From Candidatus Cloacimonadota bacterium (lineage in GTDB: Bacteria > Cloacimonadota > Cloacimonadia > Cloacimonadales > Cloacimonadaceae): 5,218 nt of DNA. Made by a program: the position numbers and the translations under genes. Below, piece by piece: positions 1 through 5,049 of this stretch. Positions within the stretch are counted from its first letter, which is position 1. Every line of letters begins with the position of its first letter. The stretch lies in the NCBI GenBank assembly GCA_017996595.1, contig JAGOGT010000105.1:1-5218 (forward strand). The letters are read 5' to 3'. Under the pieces are notes generated by a model. That model worked only from the letters and a program-made list of their open reading frames with translations. It had not been told where the DNA came from and did no database searches.

Positions 1-2
1 CC

Positions 3-761
3 CTGAAAGCCCTGCAGCCCAAAACCTTGAAGTTCATCGACCGCAGCTTCAATACCCAGAAAGCCCTGGCGCACCATATCTGGAACTATATTATCGACCA
101 TAACTGGCCCTGCGATGTGCATTTCGAGATCTATCCGGAGCTCTTGGATGAGGCTGATTACCAAATTCTGGAAAAAGCTCCTTCGGGCCTCATCCGCTTC
201 GAAATCGGGGTGCAAACTACGGATGACAATATCGCTGCCGCCTGTGGAAGGCACAGCAAGTGGGAACAGGTGCGCAGGGCACTACTGGAGCTGAAAAAGC
301 GTACCAGGGTGCGTATTCATGCTGATCTGCTGGTAGGCCTGCCGGGTCAAAATCTTATCTCCGCGTGGGATTCCCTGGACGAACTGGCCCAAACCCTGCC
401 CGATGCTATTCAACTGGGAATGCTGAAGATCCTTCCCGATACACCCATGGAGGCCATTGCCAGGGAAAAAGGCTACCAGTGGGACGAAGAACCGCCCTAT
501 CAGGCTTTGAAGTCAGACGCCATGCCCGTCGAGGATTTCTGGCTGCTGGATGACTACGCCCACCTGCTAAACCTTTATTGGAACAAGGAAGAATTCCCGC
601 ATGAGTGGGCTAAGCTACTGAAAGACTACGGCCTTGCCCGCCTGCTGGGGGAACTGGATACCATCCACTGCGATAATAGCTTACCACTGCATTCCCTATC
701 GCGTGAGAAACGCCAGAAAGTTATGAACGAATTAATCACTACCATGGAGGTAATTACATGA
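3..761 (+). CDS. Radical SAM protein with DUF4080 C-terminal domain (5'-partial, C-terminal 252 residues)
   Basis: The frame is open from the left edge, so the true start lies outside the window; the TTG at 27 is an internal Leu. What is visible is the second half of the radical SAM barrel followed by a DUF4080-type tail. Landmarks in order are KFIDRSFN, VHFEIYPELL, IRFEIGVQT (the usual E-x-G-x-Q strand), HADLLVGLPGQ, and then IQLGMLKILPDTPM and PPYQAL, which are characteristic of DUF4080. Family members usually run about 500-600 residues, with an N-terminal B12-binding domain and a CxxxCxxC cluster site; both would lie upstream of the window. The substrate is unknown for this family, and cytoplasmic location is expected. 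The stop TGA overlaps the ATG of the DUF3795 gene (ATGA, 758-761), which implies one operon. Family membership is confident; function is not. Confidence 0.92.
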   Translation: MKALQPKTLKFIDRSFNTQKALAHHIWNYIIDHNWPCDVHFEIYPELLDEADYQILEKAPSGLIRFEIGVQTTDDNIAAACGRHSKWEQVRRALLELKKRTRVRIHADLLVGLPGQNLISAWDSLDELAQTLPDAIQLGMLKILPDTPMEAIAREKGYQWDEEPPYQALKSDAMPVEDFWLLDDYAHLLNLYWNKEEFPHEWAKLLKDYGLARLLGELDTIHCDNSLPLHSLSREKRQKVMNELITTMEVIT

Positions 762-1210
762 AAGATTCCAAAGCCTATCTCGCCTACTGCGGTTTGAATT
801 GCCGCATGTGCAGCATCATTGCCACCGTTCCCGTACAGGCAAACACGCTGTATGACACTATGAAGGACGATGGTTGGGAATATTGGGGGGCTGAAGTATA
901 TCCGGAATTTGATACCTTTTGGAAGGTCTTAAAGGACCTATGCACAAAGCACGAAACCTGCCCTGCCTGCATTGGCGGTTGCGGTGATCCGGATTGCAAG
1001 ATCAGAATTTGCGCCATAGCCAAAGGCCTGGAAGTATGTGCTTTTTGCGATGAATTTCCCTGCCGGTTGCTAAGGGATTTTAGTGCTCACTATCCTTTCA
1101 TTCTGAAGAACAACGAACGCATCAAAGAAATCGGCATCGAAGCCTGGCTGATAGAACAAGACGAACTGGTAGCCAAAGGGATTACGAACCGCAGTTTGGC
1201 TAAAGGATAA
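758..1210 (+). CDS. DUF3795 cysteine-rich protein, 150 aa
   Basis: The protein is complete, small, probably soluble, and has no signal peptide. It carries 12 cysteines at residues 11, 15, 18, 62, 68, 71, 75, 80, 85, 94, 97 and 102. They fall in the DUF3795 layout: N-terminal YCGLNCRMC, a central CPACIGGCGDPDCKIRIC cluster, then CAFCDEFPC. This density and spacing suggest metal binding (zinc or Fe-S), but the family has no established reaction that I can state. The start is well supported: GGAGG at 746-750 lies seven bases before ATG, and the ATG overlaps the upstream stop. The coupling suggests a role linked to the radical SAM protein, perhaps as a cluster or substrate partner; that is inference. 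Two tandem hairpin signals follow the stop, the stronger being the terminator at 1313-1347. Confidence 0.93.
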   Translation: MKDSKAYLAYCGLNCRMCSIIATVPVQANTLYDTMKDDGWEYWGAEVYPEFDTFWKVLKDLCTKHETCPACIGGCGDPDCKIRICAIAKGLEVCAFCDEFPCRLLRDFSAHYPFILKNNERIKEIGIEAWLIEQDELVAKGITNRSLAKG

Positions 1211-1312
1211 AAAAAGCCCGCGAAGCAGGAGTCATCTACGCCTTCGCCAGCTTCACCTTTTGCACCCCTATCCATAGGCTTAAAGGACTAATGCGAAGAG
1301 AGATGGAAACAT

Positions 1313-1347
1313 AAAAAAAGCCCGGATATTCACCCGGGCTTTTTTTT
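1313..1347. terminator. Bidirectional rho-independent terminator between convergent genes
   Basis: Seven A's (1313-1319) precede a perfect stem, AGCCCGG (1319-1325) with CCGGGCT (1334-1340), closed by an 8-nt loop. Eight T's (1340-1347) follow. The A-run and T-run make it work in both directions. It sits 102 bp after the DUF3795 stop and 18 bp beyond the stop of the minus-strand outer-membrane gene, so it can end both transcripts. Confidence 0.9.
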
Positions 1348-1365
1348 GTGATTGTAAATAAGTTA

Positions 1366-1956
1366 TTAGTCGTTCTGGCCAAAGATATAGCCAAAGTTCA
1401 GCATGATGGCAGTGTTTTTCACAGTATCATCATCTTCGGCGTCCTTAACGATATTGGTGAGACCCATGTTATAACGCAGACCGGCCATGAAGCTCTTCAT
1501 GAAGATCACGTCGGCACCAAGGTTCAAACCGAGTTCGATGGATTCCATGTCGTCCTTGATGTCCATATCGTCATCATCCCAGCCATATTTTGCGCTCATC
1601 AGCATACCCAGGTTCGGGCCAAGGAAGGGCTGAATCTTCATGGTGGGCATATTCACATTGTACTTTACCAGCATGGGGATTTCGATGTAGCTGAGGCTCC
1701 AATAGGGATCATTGGCGGCATCAACATTCACACCCTTCATGGTGTAAAGAAGTTCGGGTTGAAACAGGATGTTTTCGGCGATCGGATATTGCATCATGGC
1801 ACCGGCGTTCAAACCAAGCTTCATGTTGTTATTATCGACATTTTCACCGGAAATGTTGGCCATGTTCAGGCCAAGACGTGCCCCAAAAACTGGTTGGGCG
1901 ACAAGCATACCCACACTAAGTGCAAGTATAATTGCGACTAATACGATGTTTTTCAT
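1366..1956 (-). CDS. Outer-membrane beta-barrel protein (PorT-like / OMP_b-brl_2 type), 196 aa
   Basis: Residues 1-20 form a classic signal peptide: K2, then a hydrophobic core, with likely cleavage after MLVA before Q21. The mature part has the features of a small eight-strand-type outer-membrane barrel: GARLGLNMANISG at the first strand, FQPELLYTMKG, YIEIPMLVKYN, then PFLGPNLGMLMSAK. It ends in an aromatic-rich strand (IMLNFGYIF) near the C-terminus, as needed for barrel insertion. The length of about 200 residues is normal for the family. Two acidic stretches (about 127-136 and 172-177), rich in Asp, probably lie in surface loops and might bind cations. Methionine is unusually frequent (18 of 196) and there is no cysteine. 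The start is fixed by AAGGAG at 1963-1968, six bases from ATG. The gene is a single transcription unit ending at the shared terminator. Its role is unknown beyond a structural or adhesion-type barrel. Confidence 0.9.
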   Translation of the reverse strand: MKNIVLVAIILALSVGMLVAQPVFGARLGLNMANISGENVDNNNMKLGLNAGAMMQYPIAENILFQPELLYTMKGVNVDAANDPYWSLSYIEIPMLVKYNVNMPTMKIQPFLGPNLGMLMSAKYGWDDDDMDIKDDMESIELGLNLGADVIFMKSFMAGLRYNMGLTNIVKDAEDDDTVKNTAIMLNFGYIFGQND

Positions 1957-1962
1957 ACATCA

Positions 1963-2010
1963 CTCCTTTTCTTGTTCTATAGCTTCAGTACTGAAGCTTA
2001 TTCAATTATA
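1963..2010 (-). promoter_or_regulatory. Promoter and structured leader of the outer-membrane barrel gene
   Basis: Read on the minus strand, a perfect TATAAT lies at 2010-2005. It is followed six bases later by an 18-bp perfect palindrome (1998-1981, AGCTTCAGT/ACTGAAGCT), and then the ribosome site AAGGAG at 1968-1963. No good -35 is seen at 16-18 bp upstream. The predicted start of transcription, about 1998, coincides with the first base of the palindrome. The mRNA would therefore begin with a 7-bp stem and a GTAC loop. The palindrome could instead be an operator for a dimeric regulator. Confidence 0.55.
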
Positions 2011-2083
2011 ACCGATAAATCGCAAAAAGAAAGCGGAAACAGATAGTACTTATAACACACGATAATCACACCATATCTAACTA

Positions 2084-2135
2084 TTGGCGTTGATAAATAC
2101 ATTTGCAGCAAGCTGTCAAGTAAAAAAAACGCCAA
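2084..2135. repeat. 8-bp perfect inverted repeat in the divergent intergenic region
   Basis: TTGGCGTT (2084-2091) is the exact reverse complement of AACGCCAA (2128-2135), with 36 bp between. Inside lies a smaller CAGC-AA-GCTG stem (2106-2115). The right arm adjoins an eight-A run (2122-2129). It could be a regulatory site or a folded leader; no known family is recognised. Confidence 0.4.
2090..2119 (-). promoter_or_regulatory. Second candidate promoter for the outer-membrane gene
   Basis: On the minus strand a consensus TTGACA (2119-2114) is followed after 18 bp by TATCAA (2095-2090), four of six matches to a -10 box. It would start transcription near 2083, about 125 bp before the gene. It lies inside the inverted repeat at 2084-2135, so folding or a bound protein there could affect it. 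Supported only by motif match. Confidence 0.3.
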
Positions 2136-2386
2136 ACTGTCCTTTTATGATGATTTTAGCCATTTTTCACATAAATCCGCCAATCGGAATATAGGCTCTA
2201 AATAGCTATTTGCTTATTGCTTAGCACATGCATGAACATATCTTTGCCTCAGGGTCAATTATTTTATTCCCCTGCCAGCCCTTTTGTGGATATTTACCCA
2301 CATCCCACCCGCCATCTCCACCTCCTCAAACGATTTGATCATTGACAGATATCACGCACCTCTTAGTCTGGCCGTAAATAAATGCT

Positions 2387-2394
2387 AAAGGGAG
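2387..2394 (+). promoter_or_regulatory. Ribosome binding site that decides the start of the 558-aa membrane protein
   Basis: AAAGGGAG lies five bases before ATG 2400 and eight before ATG 2403. An in-frame ATG at 2382 precedes this site and has no ribosome site of its own, so starting there would place the Shine-Dalgarno inside the coding region. The start is therefore set at 2400, with 2403 nearly equal. Confidence 0.75.
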
Positions 2395-2399
2395 CCAAT

Positions 2400-4076
2400 A
2401 TGATGCAGCCCCATCCCAGGCCCAATGCCAATATCAAGCTCGATCTCAGCAAGATCAAGCTGAGCAAGCTTAGCGCCATCGTTATTAGTTTAATAGTTTT
2501 AGCCTTCGTGCTCTATTTTGTGATGCCTACCCTGTCCCTGCGCTTCACGGGGTGGATTGTGCCTCTGATCATTGTTTTATGCCCTCTGATCTTCATCCCC
2601 AGGCTTCAGAAACCCGTCAAATACATCGCCATCGTTATGGGGGCATGGTTGCTTATCAGCGCCATTTTCTCCAGCGGCATCTTCAATGCGGGAAGGTATC
2701 GCCGCCTTATTGGGGAAGTGAAAAGCACCGAATTCAGCGAGCTGGTTTCGCCGGTAAATCTGGATCAAGTGCCCATCATCGATCAGCATTTTGCCGCTTC
2801 CCTGGCCGAAAAGAAGCTGGGAGAGGATTTTGCCCTGGGCAGCAGGGTGTCCCTTGGCTTCCCAACCATTCAGAATGTGGATGGCAAGCTCTTTTGGGTG
2901 ATTCCCCTCTTGCACAGCGGATTCTTCAAATGGCTGGCCAATACCGCAGATGGCACTCCGGGTTACATCAAAGTTTCGGCCACCAATCCCCAGGATATCA
3001 CCTTTGTGCGCCAGCTAAATGGCAAGCCCATCAAGATTAAATATCAAAAGAACTCCTGCTTTGCTCAGGATCTCTATCGCCATCTGTATCAGCATGGTTT
3101 TTCCGGCGTAGGCCTGGCGGGAGACACCTTTGAGATCGACGATCAGGGCGAACCATATTGGACCATTACCACCTACACGCACAAGATTGGCGTGCTGGCC
3201 AATGAAGCTACCGGCCTGGCCACCATCCATGCCGAAACGGGAGAGATTAAGTACTATCCACTAATAAAAACCAAAGAAGGCTTTGACGATTCCCGCATTC
3301 CGGCCTGGGTGGATAGAGCTCAGCCTGCCTATTTTGTGATGCCGCAGCTGAACTGGTGGGGCAAATATGTGCGCGGCTTCTGGAATACCCTTTTCGGCAA
3401 AAGGGACATGCTGATGCTCACCGAAGGCTATAACGTGATCTTTGGAAAAGACCACCGCAGCTATTTTTACACCGGGCTTTCCAGCGTGGGCAATGACGAA
3501 GGCACTGTGGGCTTCAGCCTTACCGATACCCGCAGCAAGGAATCGCATCTGTACAGGGTTTCCGGAGCCACCGAATATGCCGCCATGCAATCCGCCGAAG
3601 GCAAGGTGCAAAATTTCAAATACCGCGCCACCTTCCCGATCCTGGTAAATATGGGTGGCAAACCCACTTACTTCATGACTTTAAAGGACAGCGCCGGCCT
3701 GGTAAAGATGTTCTCCTTCGTCTCGGTTAGCGATTTCTCCACCGTGGGCGTGGGCGAAAACATGAAAAGCGCCAGGGATAACTATCAGATGGCACTGGCG
3801 GGAAGCCGCATCGGAACCCTGCCGGAAGGTTCGCTGGCCAAGGAAAGCTTCGAAGGCAGCATTGCCCGCATCGGCAGCGACATCAAAGATGGCCGCACCT
3901 TCTACTACCTGGTGCTGAAAGAAAAACCGGGCAATATCTATATCGCCACCAGCAATTTAAGCAGCTTCCTGCCCATCACTTCGCTTGGCGACCGCATCCG
4001 CATTTCCTATATGCCCACTACGGATAAGGAAATCAGCCTCAGCGAACTGAAAAACCTGAGCATGGGCGAACAATAA
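2400..4076 (+). CDS. Uncharacterised membrane-anchored protein, three N-terminal TM segments and large exported domain, 558 aa
   Basis: A basic N-terminus (KIKLSK, residues 18-23) is followed by hydrophobic segments at about 24-43, 51-67 and 73-92. Basic residues between the second and third (R68, K71, K74) put the N-terminus and that loop inside. Residues from about 93 on are then outside the cytoplasmic membrane. The exported part begins with RYRRLIGEVKS and has LAEKKLGED (135-143) and HSGFFKWL (172-179). A stretch ending in ATGLATIHAETGEIKYYP (270-287) resembles PepSY-type repeats in its strand-D/E-TGE pattern. The last 74 residues (485-558) look like a small beta-barrel domain of OB-fold style. 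I recall similar layouts in uncharacterised proteins of Gram-positive bacteria, but I cannot name a family. There are no catalytic signatures and no partner gene. It is monocistronic, ending at the 4104-4128 terminator. It is certainly coding; its function is unknown. Confidence 0.9.
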   Translation: MMQPHPRPNANIKLDLSKIKLSKLSAIVISLIVLAFVLYFVMPTLSLRFTGWIVPLIIVLCPLIFIPRLQKPVKYIAIVMGAWLLISAIFSSGIFNAGRYRRLIGEVKSTEFSELVSPVNLDQVPIIDQHFAASLAEKKLGEDFALGSRVSLGFPTIQNVDGKLFWVIPLLHSGFFKWLANTADGTPGYIKVSATNPQDITFVRQLNGKPIKIKYQKNSCFAQDLYRHLYQHGFSGVGLAGDTFEIDDQGEPYWTITTYTHKIGVLANEATGLATIHAETGEIKYYPLIKTKEGFDDSRIPAWVDRAQPAYFVMPQLNWWGKYVRGFWNTLFGKRDMLMLTEGYNVIFGKDHRSYFYTGLSSVGNDEGTVGFSLTDTRSKESHLYRVSGATEYAAMQSAEGKVQNFKYRATFPILVNMGGKPTYFMTLKDSAGLVKMFSFVSVSDFSTVGVGENMKSARDNYQMALAGSRIGTLPEGSLAKESFEGSIARIGSDIKDGRTFYYLVLKEKPGNIYIATSNLSSFLPITSLGDRIRISYMPTTDKEISLSELKNLSMGEQ

Positions 4077-4103
4077 CATTCATAGAAAACCATCTGAATT
4101 GTA

Positions 4104-4128
4104 GGGGCGACCGGCGGGTCGCCCTTTT
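4104..4128 (+). terminator. Rho-independent terminator of the membrane-protein gene
   Basis: GGGCGACC (4105-4112) pairs perfectly with GGTCGCCC (4117-4124) around a GGCG loop, followed by TTTT (4125-4128). It begins 28 bp after the stop codon. The GTAGGGGCGACC core resembles palindromes that I recall as dispersed in many bacterial genomes, so it may be a recruited repeat element. Confidence 0.85.
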
Positions 4129-4132
4129 ACTT

Positions 4133-4172
4133 AATGAAACATGCAATGAAAAATACAATGAAAATAATGAAA
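4133..4172 (+). repeat. Four short direct repeats AATGAAA
   Basis: AATGAAA starts at 4133, 4145, 4157 and 4166, giving steps of 12, 12 and 9 bases. The A-rich tract lies just after the terminator. It may be simple-sequence drift or a set of protein-binding iterons; nothing else supports a function. Confidence 0.5.
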
Positions 4173-4224
4173 TAGCTACGAACTACCTCTAGACCCCTCA
4201 ACCTCTTAACTCTTCATCACGCTC

Positions 4225-4252
4225 CCCATGTGATGCCCATGTGATGCCCATG
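4225..4252 (+). repeat. 11-bp tandem repeat CCCATGTGATG
   Basis: Two perfect copies (4225-4235, 4236-4246) are followed by the start of a third (CCCATG, 4247-4252) and a diverged continuation. The third unit doubles as the left arm of the stem-loop at 4245-4277. Confidence 0.6.
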
Positions 4253-4317
4253 CAAATGCCCGGGGATCGCATGGGCACCGCGCCATTAGCGAGTTCAGGA
4301 GAATTGTTGCTAATGCG
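4245..4317. other. Two adjacent stem-loops
   Basis: The first stem is TGCCCATGC (4245-4253) with GCATGGGCA (4269-4277), a perfect 9-bp stem with a 15-nt loop. Three bases later a second stem pairs CGCcATTAGC (4281-4290, one bulged C) with GCTAATGCG (4309-4317) around an 18-nt loop. The right arm of the second also overlaps the palindrome TGCGTACGCA (4314-4323). This may be a structured RNA, a transposon or phage end, or an attachment region. No known RNA family is recognised. Confidence 0.45.
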
Positions 4318-4450
4318 TACGCAGCTTAGTCTGTGGAAATATTTCAACTACCAATTTGACGGAATAAAAATCATCCAGAAGTGCCTGAATATGGTGCCTT
4401 ATCAACTATTATGAGTTACTTTTAAACAAGAATGTGTGGAAAATAATGAA

Positions 4451-4479
4451 TTGACAAATATGTTCACATACTCTAAATG
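4451..4479 (+). promoter_or_regulatory. Candidate promoter reading toward the CRISPR-like array
   Basis: A consensus TTGACA (4451-4456) is followed after 17 bp by TAAATG (4474-4479), a weak -10 box with three matches. It would start about 100 bp before the first repeat, which suits an array leader. Motif match only. Confidence 0.3.
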
Positions 4480-4546
4480 TCGCGTCGGGAAGGGATCTCA
4501 TACAGGATACTATGTCTGACAATCCAAACATGTGTTTCTGAACATC

Positions 4547-4561
4547 ATACGTACGTATAAT
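4547..4561 (+). promoter_or_regulatory. TATAAT box overlapping a 12-bp palindrome, just before the array
   Basis: A perfect TATAAT (4556-4561) overlaps the palindrome ATACGTACGTAT (4547-4558). No clear -35 lies 16-18 bp before it. If active, it would start near 4568, right at the array edge, and the palindrome could be an operator. Confidence 0.3.
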
Positions 4562-4579
4562 GCCGTCCCACAATTCTAA

Positions 4580-4742
4580 TACTCACCGGAGGTCATTTCA
4601 AGTTACAGTAAACAATGGTCAAGTCACCGAGGGTGCAAAAGTCTCAACCCCTCCGGAGTCCGGAGGTCATTTCAAGCCTGTGATGATCAGGCTTTTGTAA
4701 CCTTCACCGTAGAGTCTCAACCCCTCCGGAGTCCGGTGAGTA
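4580..4742. repeat. 11-bp inverted repeat bracketing the CRISPR-like array
   Basis: TACTCACCGGA (4580-4590) is the exact reverse complement of TCCGGTGAGTA (4732-4742). The inner bases of each arm come from the broken CRISPR repeats; the outer six (TACTCA and TGAGTA) are flanking DNA. No target-site duplication is evident outside it. Confidence 0.6.
4586..4736. CRISPR. Mini CRISPR-like array: one intact 36-nt repeat, two broken end repeats, two spacers
   Basis: The intact repeat (4641-4676) begins GTCTCAACCCC and ends GGTCATTTCAAG. Its centre is a 7-bp stem, CCTCCGG/CCGGAGG, with an AGT loop. To the left, 4586-4602 matches the last 17 bases of the repeat exactly. To the right, 4714-4736 matches its first 23 bases exactly. 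The spacers are 4603-4640 (38 nt) and 4677-4713 (37 nt), and they differ from each other. Repeat length, central palindrome, ends of the GT...CAAG type and near-equal unique spacers are all typical of CRISPR. With so few units, a small repeat-bearing element remains possible. No cas genes are in the window, and the broken ends suggest a decayed or rearranged array. Orientation is undetermined. Confidence 0.62.
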
Positions 4743-5049
4743 GTTCGGTAGCAGACTGGTCTAAACCTACGGTCTTGACTATTCCCTCGCCCAGGGTCTT
4801 TAAATTGAGAAACTCGACAGTGGAGTGCAGCATTAGAAATGAAAACCCAAAACGAAAAGAGATCAGGAAGGGATCATCATCAGGGTAATCGTTGCGTATT
4901 GCATCCTGGTAATGATTATCCAAAACAAGAGTTCTGACCGTCTCCATGACGATAGCCTTATGCTCTTTGAAGATGCCGTTGTCACCCATCTCCTTTGGGA
5001 GGTTTAGGATAGACAGCAGGGCATCAATCTCGACCGGGATCGGTATCAC
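4717..5049 (-). CDS. Phage-associated hypothetical protein, 110 aa, 3' end replaced by repeat sequence
   Basis: The start is GTG at 5049-5047, overlapping the stop of the lysozyme gene (GTGA), with GAGGA about seven bases upstream. This is typical of tightly packed phage genes. The product looks soluble and mixed alpha/beta, with acidic NDYPDDDP (53-60), hydrophobic FRFGFSFLMLHS (65-76) and LGEGIVKTVGLD (86-97). I do not recognise it with confidence. The GIVKTVGL stretch faintly recalls small structural proteins of Bacteroidota-type phages, in which more residues follow. The last five codons (GLRRG) and the TGA lie wholly within the broken right-hand CRISPR repeat, so the natural C-terminus is probably lost and the gene may be a truncated remnant. 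Translation is plausible; whether it still functions is doubtful. Confidence 0.6.
   Translation of the reverse strand: MIPIPVEIDALLSILNLPKEMGDNGIFKEHKAIVMETVRTLVLDNHYQDAIRNDYPDDDPFLISFRFGFSFLMLHSTVEFLNLKTLGEGIVKTVGLDQSATELLTGLRRG

Larger units (their letters stand above)
1957..2399. other. Divergent intergenic region (443 bp), no gene seen
   Basis: This AT-rich stretch separates the minus-strand outer-membrane gene from the plus-strand membrane protein. It holds the leader palindrome (1981-1998), two candidate minus-strand promoters, the inverted repeat at 2084-2135, and a 12-bp palindrome AAATAGCTATTT (2200-2211). A lone consensus TTGACA (2342-2347) points toward the plus-strand gene, but no convincing -10 box lies 15-19 bp after it. 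I found no tRNA-like fold and no open frame with a ribosome site. Confidence 0.6.
4129..4585. other. Non-coding stretch between the chromosomal gene and the CRISPR-like array
   Basis: No convincing gene is present in these roughly 450 bp. The stretch holds the AATGAAA repeats, the 11-bp tandem repeat, the twin stem-loops and, nearer the array, possible promoters. Its right part (about 4330-4580) is AT-rich and may be the remains of an array leader. A prophage or mobile-element boundary is likely somewhere here, because host-type genes lie to the left and phage-type genes to the right. I could not find the exact attachment site. Confidence 0.5.

Noticed and set aside
27..29. TTG as the start of the radical SAM gene
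   Set aside because: The frame is open to the window edge, and the upstream residues plus the following KFIDRSFN belong to the interior of the radical SAM domain.
1348..1941. Long plus-strand open frame of 197 codons
   Set aside because: It is the antisense shadow of the outer-membrane barrel gene. The minus-strand frame has a signal peptide, family motifs, a ribosome site and a promoter, while this frame has a His/Ile/Val-rich nonsense composition.
2382..2399. Upstream ATG of the membrane-protein gene
   Set aside because: It lies before the AAAGGGAG ribosome site and has none of its own; ATG 2400 or 2403 fits better.
1957..2399. Possible tRNA, riboswitch or small RNA gene in the divergent region
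   Set aside because: No cloverleaf, no conserved riboswitch core and no terminator were found; only short palindromes and promoter-like boxes are supported.
4244..4414. Small plus-strand open frame (up to 56 codons; alternative ATG at 4313 preceded by AGGAG 11 bases earlier)
   Set aside because: The ribosome-site spacing is long, the first half overlaps tandem repeats and the stem-loops, and the product resembles nothing known. It could be a peptide gene but there is not enough to call it.
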